NCBI GenBank assembly: GCA_900546085.1
Contig: URBS01000004.1
Coordinates: 1 to 44,403, forward strand
From: an uncultured Collinsella sp.
GTDB lineage: Bacteria; Actinomycetota; Coriobacteriia; Coriobacteriales; Coriobacteriaceae
Direction: 5' to 3'
DNA length: 44,403 bases
A model generated the notes under the pieces. The model ran no database searches and was not told where the DNA came from. It worked only from the letters and a program-made list of their open reading frames with translations. A program made the position numbers and the translations under genes. Position 1 is the first letter of the stretch. Each line of letters begins with the position of its first letter. Shown here one piece after another: positions 17,019-26,516 of this stretch.

Positions 17019-17237
17019 CTACTCTGCAGACGAAGATCCACCATCAACGATTGCTTGCTCGGACTCAGGAATCCCATCGGCACCCGTGCTCTGTTCTTGC
17101 TCCACCTCTTCGCTGATTGCGGAGGCGGGGGTCGAGCCCTTCGCGCCCACGATATAGGCGGCTCCAAACCCCAACGCAATGGCAATCAAGGTCAAAATCA
17201 CGTAGACAGGCCAATGGCGCTTAATATACGAAAACAC
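17019..17237 (-). CDS. Small single-helix membrane protein
   Basis: 72 residues with GTG start, AAGGAG five bases upstream. One membrane segment at about 11-31 (VYVILTLIAIALGFGAAYIV) is followed by an acidic, Ser/Glu-rich tail. No recognised family. It is directly downstream of the M28-like protein gene (22-base gap) on the same strand and may be co-expressed with it. Confidence 0.75.
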   Translation of the reverse strand: MFSYIKRHWPVYVILTLIAIALGFGAAYIVGAKGSTPASAISEEVEQEQSTGADGIPESEQAIVDGGSSSAE

Positions 17238-17258
17238 GTTGACTCCTTAGAGCTCCGT

Positions 17259-20200
17259 CTACGAACGGCGGATAACCTCGGTCACGACCTCGGATACCGT
17301 GGCAATGTTCGTCGGGTTGACATTGTGGGGCAGGTCGTCCTCGGTACGAGCGCAAGCCAGACGCGTGCCGTCCACGCCGGCGATGGTGAGGGCTCGGCGG
17401 CTCGCCTCGAGCGCGGCGTAGGCATCGGTCTTGGCATAGGGCATCTCGAGCGCGCCACAATCGACATGGAACGACTTGCACACCTTGCTGACCAGGTTCA
17501 TGATGCGGCGATCGCCCTTGAGCAGCTGCTGTTCGCCCTCAACCGTCACCACCGAAAGCCTACCGGCGCCGACGGATTCAAGATTGATGAAGAAGACGCC
17601 GCGGAGCTTATCGCGATGCGAAGCCAAGAAGGCCTTCATACCGGCGCCATCACAATCCGAGGCGCCCGTTGCCACAAACCAGATATCGTGACCGAGCAGC
17701 TCATCGTCGCCCATAGAGGCGACAGCCGAGAGCATATCTTCGGAAGAAGCGCCGTCGGAAGACGTAGCGCCGCCCTTCCAGCCATCGTTATCGTCCTCGA
17801 AATTATCCCACGAACCGATGCCGCGACCGGACTTCTTGGCATCGTAATCGTCTTCGACGCCCAGCCAGTCACTCATGCTGTCCTGTTCGTTTTTCTTTTT
17901 ACGACCGAACAGGCCGCCCAGGCCGCGCTTGCGAGACTTGGGTGCCGCAGGGGCGGGAGCCGAAATGGTCTCGATCGGCTGTGCGCCCGACGCAACGGGC
18001 ATAGGAGGCGCAACGGGTGCCGATGTGGGTTCGGGACCCTGGGCGGTAGCAAAGGGGTCGTTGACCTGTGCGGAGGGATCGGGAAGGTCGAACAGCGACG
18101 TGCGAGACGCAACGTTTGTCTGCTTCATCGACGGCAGCGACGGATCGGGGACCGAAGCCAGCGGAGACGAGGAGGGTGCAGGCGACGGTGCCGACGCCGG
18201 ATCGGGAACATTCATCTGCGGACGCGGCGATGCTTGGGAGGAAATCTGGGCCATAAGGGAATCGACCGTTTCGTCCTGGGTGGGAGCGACATTGGCAACC
18301 GTGGCACCGGAACCACTCGGGGTCGGCATGGTGAAAATCTGCGTGGAGTAAGGCCTCGACTCATCCGTCTCGGGAGTCTCGGAAACCGCAGGCACCTCCT
18401 CCTGCTCGACCTCGGCCGAATCACCTTGATCGGCTGCCGCGTATTGCTCTTCGTCAGAGTTGGCCTCGACGGACTCGTCCTCGGCAGCATCCTGAATTTC
18501 GGCAGCATCAATGGGCTCGTCATCGTCTGCCGCGTCGCCCTGCTCATCGGAAACAGGAAGGGGCTCGGCAATCGCGGTGCCTTGCTTTTCAAACGTTATC
18601 GTGGAATCGAACTGCGCGGCATCAAACGACATGGTGCTATCGACGTGCTGCTGAGCCTCGAAAGACGTCGTCGCCTCAACAACATCCGTGGACGCCGGTT
18701 GCTGGGACTCAAAGGACGTTGTAGCTTCGGCAGCGTCGACGGGCACGGACTGCATAGCCTCGTTCTGCTCGAGCTCTTGCGCCGCGCGCTCACGTGCCGC
18801 CTCGGCTGCCTGCTGCTGAGCGATAGCCTCCTGCTCGGCAGCCTCGCGTGCGGCAGCGCGCTTCTCCTCGAAATCGTCGACAAATTTCTTGCCCTTTGCA
18901 AGCGCACCCTTAAAGAAGTTGGAAGCACTGGCGACAATCGAAGAGAACGCGGATGCAATATCGGCATGGGGCGTTGCCGCGGGAATCTCGGCCGAAAAAT
19001 CAGTATCGCTCTCGTAAGACACGCGCCTCGGCTGTTCAACGTAATCGTCGTCAGGCTCGTCCGCAACGTCTTGCGCCGGCGCGGCGGGGGCCAAAATGTC
19101 CAGTCCTGCCGCGGGATCGATCGCGGACACCGCCTCGGGCTCGGCAACGGCAGCGGTAACCGCGGCAGACTCATCATCCACGGCGACAACGGGCGCAGGT
19201 GCAGTCACGACGGGGGCAGGCTCGGGCTCAAACGTCGGCTCCTCGCCTTCCTCGTAATCGAGCGTGCAGGACTCGGGAAGCATCCCGAGCGCACGGATGG
19301 CATCCGAACCAAAGCGGATGTTGCCGGCGGCATTGCGATAGAGCTTGGGCTCGGGCTCGGCCGCGACAGGCTCCTCCGCCGGCTCGGCAGCGGAAACCTC
19401 GTCATTGAACTCTTCGGCCTGGACAGCCTGATTCTGATCCTCGGGCACAATGGCGCCAATCAGCGTCTCGTCGGCAGACGCACCCTCAAAGCCCTCGATC
19501 TGCTCGTCGAAATCCTCACCCTGTTCGGGCTCGGCCTGAGCGTCGGGAGCAATCGGCTGACCGAACTCATCCTCGGCGTAGGTAGGCTCTTCATACTCGA
19601 TGGTGTTGCCGTAGTCGTTTTGCTGTTGGGCCGCGGCATACTCCGCTGCTGCGCGCGCCATCTCCTCGGCACGACGCTTCTGCTCCCCAAAATAGGTATC
19701 GAACGGAACATCGTCGGGAAACTCGTTTTCGCCCTGGAAGGGAGCAACGTTGTCCATAACGCCGAGCATAGCGGCGACAGAAGACTTGTTGCACACCGCG
19801 CCGGACGTATAGGGAAGAATGTAGCGGTTAGAAATGATGTTTGCCGCGTTGGCGAGCGCAACGAGGGAAGCGAGGATCGCGACAATCCACAGCAGAACCT
19901 TGAGCGCGCCGGGGAGCGGCAGGATACGCAAGATGGCAACGGCAGCAGGGGCAACCGTGGCAACGGGCAACAGCTTGGCGATGAGCGCACGATACGAAGC
20001 ATAGGGCTCGCGGGCGAGCAGCTCGGCACGGGGAGAGTCGTAGTGTGCGACAACGACCACCGGGCGGTTGCGCGGAGACGCGAGCGGGCCCGAGGCCTTG
20101 TGGTAGGCGATGACATTTTGGCTCACGCCCGTCTTGCCCAGGCGTGAAACCACGGGGTGGCCCGTGCGCTCGAGCACGTAAAGAACGGCGCCGACAATGG

Positions 20201-20456
20201 CCAGCAAGGTGCCGACCAAGCCGATGCCGCCGCCGATGCCCATCAGCAGGGCGCCGGCAAACGCAAGAATACCGGTAACGGCAAATGCCAACCTGCTGGG
20301 CGCCGGGGCATTGAACTCCTGAACCTCGGGATCAAAGCCGTGGTTGCGGAAGATCTGAGCGATATCCTCGGCAGCCAAGCGCTCTTCTTCGCTGCATGCC
20401 GGCGTGATGCCGGTGTTCTGCAGCAGGTGGTTAATATAGTTCTGGGTGTTCGCCAT
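17259..20456 (-). CDS. Membrane M28-like peptidase with giant disordered insert
   Basis: 1065 residues from an ATG preceded by GGAG (five-base spacer); the frame runs on to 20606 but without a start site. The N-terminal part resembles an M28 metallopeptidase: VVVVAHYDSPRAE gives the first ligands His138-x-Asp140. Membrane helices are at about 57-95 and 160-205. At the position of the bridging Asp (normally G-x-D-N/D) the sequence reads GAVCNKSS, with Cys222. Residues about 245-917 are a low-complexity acidic insert (Glu/Ala/Pro/Ser/Gln-rich, with a coiled-coil-like stretch and repeats such as EATTSFE). The M28 fold resumes at about 918 (IWFVATGASDCDG where EE is normal, FINLESVG, and a final His in DLPHNVNP). 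Because two ligand positions are changed, catalysis is doubtful; it may be a pseudo-enzyme or scaffold. Confidence 0.85.
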   Translation of the reverse strand: MANTQNYINHLLQNTGITPACSEEERLAAEDIAQIFRNHGFDPEVQEFNAPAPSRLAFAVTGILAFAGALLMGIGGGIGLVGTLLAIVGAVLYVLERTGHPVVSRLGKTGVSQNVIAYHKASGPLASPRNRPVVVVAHYDSPRAELLAREPYASYRALIAKLLPVATVAPAAVAILRILPLPGALKVLLWIVAILASLVALANAANIISNRYILPYTSGAVCNKSSVAAMLGVMDNVAPFQGENEFPDDVPFDTYFGEQKRRAEEMARAAAEYAAAQQQNDYGNTIEYEEPTYAEDEFGQPIAPDAQAEPEQGEDFDEQIEGFEGASADETLIGAIVPEDQNQAVQAEEFNDEVSAAEPAEEPVAAEPEPKLYRNAAGNIRFGSDAIRALGMLPESCTLDYEEGEEPTFEPEPAPVVTAPAPVVAVDDESAAVTAAVAEPEAVSAIDPAAGLDILAPAAPAQDVADEPDDDYVEQPRRVSYESDTDFSAEIPAATPHADIASAFSSIVASASNFFKGALAKGKKFVDDFEEKRAAAREAAEQEAIAQQQAAEAARERAAQELEQNEAMQSVPVDAAEATTSFESQQPASTDVVEATTSFEAQQHVDSTMSFDAAQFDSTITFEKQGTAIAEPLPVSDEQGDAADDDEPIDAAEIQDAAEDESVEANSDEEQYAAADQGDSAEVEQEEVPAVSETPETDESRPYSTQIFTMPTPSGSGATVANVAPTQDETVDSLMAQISSQASPRPQMNVPDPASAPSPAPSSSPLASVPDPSLPSMKQTNVASRTSLFDLPDPSAQVNDPFATAQGPEPTSAPVAPPMPVASGAQPIETISAPAPAAPKSRKRGLGGLFGRKKKNEQDSMSDWLGVEDDYDAKKSGRGIGSWDNFEDDNDGWKGGATSSDGASSEDMLSAVASMGDDELLGHDIWFVATGASDCDGAGMKAFLASHRDKLRGVFFINLESVGAGRLSVVTVEGEQQLLKGDRRIMNLVSKVCKSFHVDCGALEMPYAKTDAYAALEASRRALTIAGVDGTRLACARTEDDLPHNVNPTNIATVSEVVTEVIRRS

Positions 20457-20654
20457 GTGCGCTCCACATCCATAATCCGACAAATAGGCCCAATGCATGC
20501 ACATTAGAACCGTATATAGTCGAAAGTATACCCCGAGCGAGCGCAAACGACCGAATTCGGGCCATCTTAACGCCCCGAGCGGACAAGGATATAGCCTAAT
20601 CTCCATATCGGACTAAAATCATGGCAGCAAACCACCTTCTCATGCGAGGACTCT

Positions 20655-21677
20655 ATGACGGCAAGCGACGCGACCGCGACAATTAAAAAGGGGAATTCGG
20701 AGCCCAGTTTCGATAAAACGGCCCAGCGCATCCTCAATCTTTTCTTTGTGCTCAACAGCTCCCCCGAACCGCTGACGACCGAGCAGATCGTCTTGGATTC
20801 TGACCTGGGATATGGCTCGGGCAACATCGACTCGGATAAGCGCAAGTTTCGGCGCGATCGTGACAAACTGCTCGAGCGTGGCATCTTAATCAAGGAGGTT
20901 CGCCCCGCCGGTGCGCAGGAGACCGAGGAAAGCTCGTGGACAATCGACCGCGAGCGCACGTTTGCGGCAGGCGGCCTCATCACCGCAGACGACGCCGATA
21001 TCCTGCTCAACGCTATCGACCAGACAATAGCGGCCGGCTCTTCCACCTTTGCCGCGCCGCTTGCCGACATTCGCTCCAAAATTGCCTACCTCACCGGCAT
21101 ATCTGCGGTGGACGAAGCACCGATCCGCCGCTCTCCCACCGTCGATGCGGTATGGAGCGCCTTTGCCGAGCGATGCGCGCTGCGATTTTTATATCAGAAC
21201 GGACGCGGTGGGCAAAAAGAGCGTACCGTCTGCGTCTACGGCATGTTCGAGCGCGAGGGCGTGGCGTACTTCTGCGGCCTCGACAATGCCACCGACGACA
21301 TCAGGACATTCCGCTGCGACCGTATCGTTCGCGCTTGGCGTCCTTCGAAGGCCTACACCATCCCTGCGGACTTCAACCTCAACGACTACCTGTTCTTTGA
21401 ATTCGATTTTGCCGACCGACCGCCCGTTGCAGCCACGTTCTCGTTCGCCAGGCAGGCGCAGATCGATATGATCAACGGCCTCACGCGCGGGCGAGGTGAG
21501 CTCGCACACACCGATGCGGGATGGACCTGGACCGTTGACGTGCGCGACCTTGAAGCCGCCGCCTCATTTTGCATGGCCCACGCTATGGACGGCATGAGGC
21601 CCATGGCCCCCAAATCGCTCAAGCAGGCGTGGAACCACCTCATTGAAAGGACGGTGCACGAGTATGCCCGTGCGTAA
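20655..21677 (+). CDS. WYL-domain transcriptional regulator (first of pair)
   Basis: 340 residues. An N-terminal helix-turn-helix region (about 20-100: TAQRILNLFFVLNSSPEPLT, RKFRRDRDKLLERGILI) is followed by a WYL domain (about 155-225) with the core segments CALRFLYQN, TVCVYGMFEREGVAYFCGLD and FRCDRIVRAW, then a C-terminal WCX-like extension. WYL proteins sense nucleic acid or nucleotide-like ligands and often control DNA-damage or defence genes; the PafB/PafC pair of actinobacteria is the closest layout. The end overlaps the next WYL gene by 14 bases, so the two are co-translated. Confidence 0.9.
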   Translation: MTASDATATIKKGNSEPSFDKTAQRILNLFFVLNSSPEPLTTEQIVLDSDLGYGSGNIDSDKRKFRRDRDKLLERGILIKEVRPAGAQETEESSWTIDRERTFAAGGLITADDADILLNAIDQTIAAGSSTFAAPLADIRSKIAYLTGISAVDEAPIRRSPTVDAVWSAFAERCALRFLYQNGRGGQKERTVCVYGMFEREGVAYFCGLDNATDDIRTFRCDRIVRAWRPSKAYTIPADFNLNDYLFFEFDFADRPPVAATFSFARQAQIDMINGLTRGRGELAHTDAGWTWTVDVRDLEAAASFCMAHAMDGMRPMAPKSLKQAWNHLIERTVHEYARA

Positions 21678-22581
21678 ACTCACCAGCGAGCAGAGACTCT
21701 CGCGCGCCATCGACATCATTGAGGCCCTCTACGCCGCTGGCGAGAGCGGCATGACACGAACCGAGATTTGCAGTCGCTTTGACATCACAGGAGTGTCGCT
21801 CGACGAGATTCTCGAGATCGTCTCGACGCTCGCGGACCGAGAATCGGGTGCGCGCATCATCTGCGAATGCCACGGCGAGCGTGTGGTCCTCACCGGTGAC
21901 GCTGGGCGTGTGCTACCGCTGCGTCTGAGTGCCGCCGAGGGCGCTGTGCTCAACCACGAACTTGAATCGTTGGGGATCGAGCCCCAGGCGGCGGCTCGAA
22001 TTCGGCACGCTCTTCTACCCGAAGAGCTCGGCTATAACCAGCGCGTCTCTGACACCGTCAGCCACGGGTCGCACTGGCAGCAGCTGAGCTGCGCCATTCA
22101 GGACGGCGTTCGCTGCCGTATCTCGTATCGCTCGATGGACGATGCACGGCCACGCGAGCGTCTGGTCGACCCCTTGCGCATTACGGCAAACGGCGACCAA
22201 ACATACCTGATTGCCTGGGACATCGCGGTCGATGAGCAGCGCACCTATCGCATGGATAAAATCGAGGGACTCGCCTTGACGGAAGACTCCGTCGTGCCTC
22301 ACGTACCGGACGTTGCATCCCTCCACGATTCCCTTGCCCGGACGCAGCGTAGCGCAAAGCTCTTGATGCCATTCGATATGGCGGAGCATCTGGACTGGGC
22401 CGGCATCACCCTCATCGAGCGCAGCGGGACAGACATGGCAACGGCAACCGTACATTACGGCTCCGAGCGTTGGCTGCTGAGCCAGATAATCGCAGCGGGC
22501 GGAGCCATCCGCATCTTGGATGACCCCGCCCTGTCAAAGCGTCTGTGCGATATGGCAAAAACCCTCGTCTGTCCGCTTTAG
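21664..22581 (+). CDS. WYL-domain transcriptional regulator (second of pair)
   Basis: 305 residues from an ATG inside the 3' end of the first WYL gene (a TTG at 21643 is an alternative start; AAGGA lies 12 bases before the ATG). It has an N-terminal winged-helix region (SEQRLSRAIDIIEALYAAGE, TRTEICSRFDI), a middle part with LRLSAAEGAVLNHEL, and a WYL domain with CRISYRSMDDARPRERLVDP, YLIAWDIAVDEQRTYRMDKI. The two adjacent regulators fit a PafBC-type heterodimer, which in mycobacteria activates RecA-independent DNA-damage genes. Here the convergent neighbour is dinG, a DNA-repair helicase, and the 3' ends overlap by four bases. Confidence 0.88.
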   Translation: MPVRKLTSEQRLSRAIDIIEALYAAGESGMTRTEICSRFDITGVSLDEILEIVSTLADRESGARIICECHGERVVLTGDAGRVLPLRLSAAEGAVLNHELESLGIEPQAAARIRHALLPEELGYNQRVSDTVSHGSHWQQLSCAIQDGVRCRISYRSMDDARPRERLVDPLRITANGDQTYLIAWDIAVDEQRTYRMDKIEGLALTEDSVVPHVPDVASLHDSLARTQRSAKLLMPFDMAEHLDWAGITLIERSGTDMATATVHYGSERWLLSQIIAAGGAIRILDDPALSKRLCDMAKTLVCPL

Positions 22582-25472
22582 CGCCGCCGCTCGTGGCGTG
22601 CACGCCACAGCTGTAGATAGTGCCCGATCTGCGCCGATTCGATGCGCTGGTAGGAGCTCGTGGGCAGCGACGTTAAGAACTTCTTGCCATAGCCCTTCGT
22701 CACCAGGCGAGGATCCGCCAAGATCAGCACACCGCTATCGGTCGACGAGCGAATCAAACGCCCCGCGGCCTGCTTAACCTCGAGCACCGCCTCGGGCAGC
22801 GAATAGCGCGCCCATGCGCGGTCTTCGCGCAGGTTGCGCTCGCACGAGAGCGGGTCCGTGGGGCTTGAGAACGGCAACTTGGGAATGATGACGCAGCGCA
22901 GCGTCTCGCCGCTGGCATCAAACCCCTCCCAGAAGGCCTTGAGCGCAAAAAGCGACGAGGTCGGTTCGTTGATAAACCGGTCGCGCAGGCGACGAGGAGA
23001 TGAGTTGCGCTGCTGGCAGTTGAGCTCCAGACCCGCACGGGCCATCTTGGGCTCAACGCGGGCGTATAGGTCCTCCATGTCGCGCCGATTGGTGAACAAC
23101 GTGAGCACCGATCCGCCCATGGCAAGATGGGCGTCGACCAGTACGCGCTCGAGCGCCGTAAGATAGCTCTCACGATCGCGCGGATCGGGGATATCGCCCG
23201 CAACGACTACAGCCATGTTCGAATCGAAGTCGTAGCTCGAATCCAAGTGCAGCGATGACGACGTTGAAGCACCGATGCGATCAAGGCCGACCGCATGGTT
23301 AAAGTGCTCAAAGCTTTTGGACACCGTCATGGTCGCCGAGGCAAAGATAGCCGTGTGAACCTCGGGTAGCCACTCGGTTGCCAAAGCCTCGCCAATGTCG
23401 ATGCGCTCTGCGGTCATCGACTCTCCGCCGGCACGAAGTCTGCGATTGACCTGCAGCGAATACACGTAGTGTTCATCGGTGCCATCAATGATGAGTTTGA
23501 GGTTCTCGGCCAGCTCGTGCAGGCGGCTCGAGATATCACCCAGGTCGACAACAACCTCGGGCTTGTCGGCGGCGACGGCTTGCACCAGCGCGTCGACGCT
23601 CTTGTCAGCTTGTTCCAATGCGTCGATGGCAGCGTAGGCCGACGGTAAGAAATCATGCCAGTCGTCAGATTCGCGCAGCTCGGGGCCAATCCATAGATTG
23701 GCATTGTCATAACCCCCACGGGCACGGCGGCCGAGCTCGCGAACGCCATCGAACACGTCGGCGATCGCCATGCTCGCACGCGCAACCGTCGACGTCGCCT
23801 TGGCAGTAAGGCCCAGATAGAGCGTAGAGCCCTCGGAGGTTGCCAAATCACGGGAAACCTGGCTTAGCGCGCCGGTGCTCGAGCCACCCAGGCGCTCAAA
23901 CAGAACGCGCGATTCGTCCGCCGACACCACGCGTGCCCACTGACGGCGCGCCTCACGCTCGATGGAATGGGCCTCGTCGATTACCCAATGACGAATCGGA
24001 GGCAAAATCCTGCCCTCGGCCGCGACGTTGCGGAACAGCAGGGAATGGTTGGTGACCACCACGTCGGCATGCGCCGCACGACGGCGGGCGCCGTGGACCA
24101 GGCATTTATCGGGGAAAAACGGGCATAGGCGACGGGCGCACTCGCGCGACGCCGTCGTAAAGTCGGGACGGTTGACGCTGCGCCAGCGAATGCCAAGCGA
24201 GTCGAGGTCGCCATCGGCCGATTGGCAGACGTACGCCATAATGACCGCGACCGCCGTGAGCGTGTCCGCCGGATCGCGCTTGGTGGTAATCTCGACCTGG
24301 CCGCGGCTCATGCGCTCAAGCTTGCGCAGGCACGGATAGTGGTCATACCCCTTGAGCGCGCAAAACGACAGATCACCGTCCAGTTGCTCGGCAAGTTTTG
24401 GCAGCTCATGATACATGAGCTGGTCGGCAAGATTGTTCGATTTGGTCGCAATACCAACCGTGATGTTGTTGCGGCGTGCCGCCTCGGCAAACGGCACCAG
24501 ATAGGCCATCGATTTGCCGACGCCTGTGCCTGCCTCAATTACTCGATGAGTGCCCGTGACCAGTGCATCGCGGACCTCGAGCGCCATCGCGATCTGCTCA
24601 TCGCGCGGCTCGTAGGTGGGATACATGCGATTGACCAGGCCACCTGGCGCATAGTCTGCCTCAATCTCCTCACGACTCGGCATCTTGAGAACCGGCAGTT
24701 CATCGGCGTCCACCCGATCGTCGGCGCGATCGGCCTTGAGAACGTCAGCACGAGCGGCGCTGAGAGAGAAGATAGAACCAGGGTTCTGCCCTGCCAAGAA
24801 TGAGAAGATAGGACGATAGGACCAAGGCACGTCCGGATGCATGTCGGCTAGGCGCGCCATGAGGCCCTGGGGCAAGTCGGCGAGCGCCACGAACAACACG
24901 CGCCATACGCCACACAGGGCGTCGACGTCGGCATTGGCACGGTGTGATACCGAGTCGCAGCCAAACAGATCGGCCATAAAAGACAGCTTGTGCGAGGCCA
25001 GGCGCGGAAGCGCGATGCGCGACAGCGCCAGCGAATCGATCCAAATATCGCTCACGTTGACGCCGCCTTTGACCGACTCGATAAACGAGCGGTCGAACGT
25101 GGCGTTGTGTGCGATCACCGGGCAGCCACCGACAAAATCGGCGAGAGCGGCGACGGCCTCAACCGCCGACGGGGCATCTGCCACATCGGCATTTGTAATG
25201 CTCGTGAGCTCGGTAATCTCGGCGGGAATCAGCTGTTTGGGATGCACGAAGGTATCGAAGCGGTCGATGACCTCGCGGCCCGAAAGACGGGCCGCCGAGA
25301 TCTCGATCAGCTCGTTGTCCTGCACCGAAAGACCCGTGGTCTCGGTATCGAGGACAATCACATCTTCCTCGATAAGGCCGAAGGACTGCGTTTTGGCGCG
25401 GTCGGCAAGCGTGGCATAGGAGTCGATGACAAACTGCGGCGTTCCTGACGAAACCGCGTCCTCGATTAGCAT
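22578..25472 (-). CDS. dinG: DinG-type helicase fused to DEDDh exonuclease
   Basis: 964 residues. N-terminal 3'-5' exonuclease domain (about 30-200): Exo I VLDTETTGL, Exo II IAHNATFDRSFI, Exo III RANADVDAL. A superfamily 2 XPD/DinG-like helicase follows: Walker A EAGTGVGKSMAYL, DEAH box VIDEAHSIE, and C-terminal motifs around FWEGFDASGETLRCVII and QAAGRLIRSSTDSGV. Between Walker A and DEAH are four cysteines (YPC, REC, LCPFF, DKC) that fit the iron-sulfur cluster of this family. Role: unwinding of damaged or branched DNA and R-loops. The start overlaps the ddl stop by seven bases, so the two are coupled. It converges on the WYL regulators with a four-base overlap. Confidence 0.93.
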   Translation of the reverse strand: MLIEDAVSSGTPQFVIDSYATLADRAKTQSFGLIEEDVIVLDTETTGLSVQDNELIEISAARLSGREVIDRFDTFVHPKQLIPAEITELTSITNADVADAPSAVEAVAALADFVGGCPVIAHNATFDRSFIESVKGGVNVSDIWIDSLALSRIALPRLASHKLSFMADLFGCDSVSHRANADVDALCGVWRVLFVALADLPQGLMARLADMHPDVPWSYRPIFSFLAGQNPGSIFSLSAARADVLKADRADDRVDADELPVLKMPSREEIEADYAPGGLVNRMYPTYEPRDEQIAMALEVRDALVTGTHRVIEAGTGVGKSMAYLVPFAEAARRNNITVGIATKSNNLADQLMYHELPKLAEQLDGDLSFCALKGYDHYPCLRKLERMSRGQVEITTKRDPADTLTAVAVIMAYVCQSADGDLDSLGIRWRSVNRPDFTTASRECARRLCPFFPDKCLVHGARRRAAHADVVVTNHSLLFRNVAAEGRILPPIRHWVIDEAHSIEREARRQWARVVSADESRVLFERLGGSSTGALSQVSRDLATSEGSTLYLGLTAKATSTVARASMAIADVFDGVRELGRRARGGYDNANLWIGPELRESDDWHDFLPSAYAAIDALEQADKSVDALVQAVAADKPEVVVDLGDISSRLHELAENLKLIIDGTDEHYVYSLQVNRRLRAGGESMTAERIDIGEALATEWLPEVHTAIFASATMTVSKSFEHFNHAVGLDRIGASTSSSLHLDSSYDFDSNMAVVVAGDIPDPRDRESYLTALERVLVDAHLAMGGSVLTLFTNRRDMEDLYARVEPKMARAGLELNCQQRNSSPRRLRDRFINEPTSSLFALKAFWEGFDASGETLRCVIIPKLPFSSPTDPLSCERNLREDRAWARYSLPEAVLEVKQAAGRLIRSSTDSGVLILADPRLVTKGYGKKFLTSLPTSSYQRIESAQIGHYLQLWRARHERRR

Positions 25473-26431
25473 GCAATGCCCGCTCGACGAAGGCCCATAC
25501 GGATCAGGCTGTCACAGACCTGCGGGAACGTCATGTCGTCGGTGTGGCGGATCTCATCCGGATACAGCGACGTATCGGTCATGCCGGGAATGGTATTGGT
25601 CTCGAGGATAACGGGGCCGTCCTCGCTCACAATAAAGTCGCTGCGCGAGATACCCAGGCAACCGAGGGCCTTGTGAGCGGCACAGGCAAGTTCCTGAGCG
25701 CGAGCGTAATTCTCGGGTGAAATCTGCGCCGGAATGCGATGGATATCCGTAGGGTCGACATACTTCACGTCCAGATCGTAGAACTCGCAGTCCTCAGGCT
25801 TACGAATCTCGACAATCGGCAGGGCGCGCACGTCATCTTCGCCGTATACGCCGACGGTGATCTCGGTACCCTCGATGCACTTCTCGACCAGCACTTTGTC
25901 GCCGTACTCAAACGCCTTGGCGATTGCCGCGGGCAGCTCGGAGGGCTCATGGACCAGGGAAATGCCATAGCTGGAACCGTTGACGGCCGGCTTCACAAAG
26001 CAGCGCTCGCCACAAACCTCGACGATATGATCGATATCGACTTCATCGCCCACCTCGAGCGCAAGGCCGGGAGCAATGGGGATGCCCGCCTTGGCGTATA
26101 GGAGCTTAGAGACCTCCTTGTCGGCACCGCAGGCGCTGGCAAGTACGCCCGAGGCCGTGTAGGGGATACCCAGGGTCTCCATGGCACCCTGCATGGCGCC
26201 ATCCTCACCGCCGGCGCCGTGCATGGCGATAAATGCCACATCGAATCCGCCGGTCGCCATGGTTACCATAAAGTCATCAGCGGCCGTGTCAAGCAGCTCC
26301 ACCGAGGTGTAGCCGGCTTCCTTCAGTGCCACCACAACGTTCTTTCCCGAATCGAGCGAGATCTCGCGCTCGGCGGAATGACCGCCCGCCAAGACCGCTA
26401 CGTGCATGTTCTCTAGGCTTTTACCCGGCAT
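25466..26431 (-). CDS. ddl: D-alanine-D-alanine ligase
   Basis: 321 residues, an ATP-grasp enzyme that makes D-Ala-D-Ala for peptidoglycan. The N-terminal glycine-rich loop is VAVLAGGHSAEREISL; the ATP-binding segment is CFVKPAVNGSSYGISL; the metal-binding C-terminus is VILETNTIPGMTDTSLYPD. The KYVD segment of the omega loop retains the Tyr seen in true dipeptide ligases rather than the Phe of D-Ala-D-Lac ligases, so a vancomycin-sensitive precursor is predicted. GAGGAGGAG lies upstream of the ATG. A possible promoter precedes it (26472-26501). Confidence 0.96.
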   Translation of the reverse strand: MPGKSLENMHVAVLAGGHSAEREISLDSGKNVVVALKEAGYTSVELLDTAADDFMVTMATGGFDVAFIAMHGAGGEDGAMQGAMETLGIPYTASGVLASACGADKEVSKLLYAKAGIPIAPGLALEVGDEVDIDHIVEVCGERCFVKPAVNGSSYGISLVHEPSELPAAIAKAFEYGDKVLVEKCIEGTEITVGVYGEDDVRALPIVEIRKPEDCEFYDLDVKYVDPTDIHRIPAQISPENYARAQELACAAHKALGCLGISRSDFIVSEDGPVILETNTIPGMTDTSLYPDEIRHTDDMTFPQVCDSLIRMGLRRAGIAC

Positions 26432-26471
26432 GGGCAGACTCCTCCTCTATAATTTCTGCAGCTGATACCAT

Positions 26472-26501
26472 ATTGTAGCGATACCCTCTACGTTTCCCCA
26501 A
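26472..26501 (-). promoter_or_regulatory. Candidate ddl-dinG promoter
   Basis: Minus-strand TTGGGG (26501-26496) and TACAAT (26477-26472) are 18 bases apart and lie 40 bases upstream of the ddl start, in the gap to the divergent rlmN. The -35 match is weak. Confidence 0.35.
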
Positions 26502-26516
26502 AATCGAAAGGCTTCC

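Noticed and set aside
17055..20147. A 1030-residue open frame on the plus strand opposite the M28-like gene
   Set aside because: It is an antisense shadow: no ribosome binding site, Arg/Gly/Leu-rich random composition, and the minus-strand frame has clear domains and a good start.
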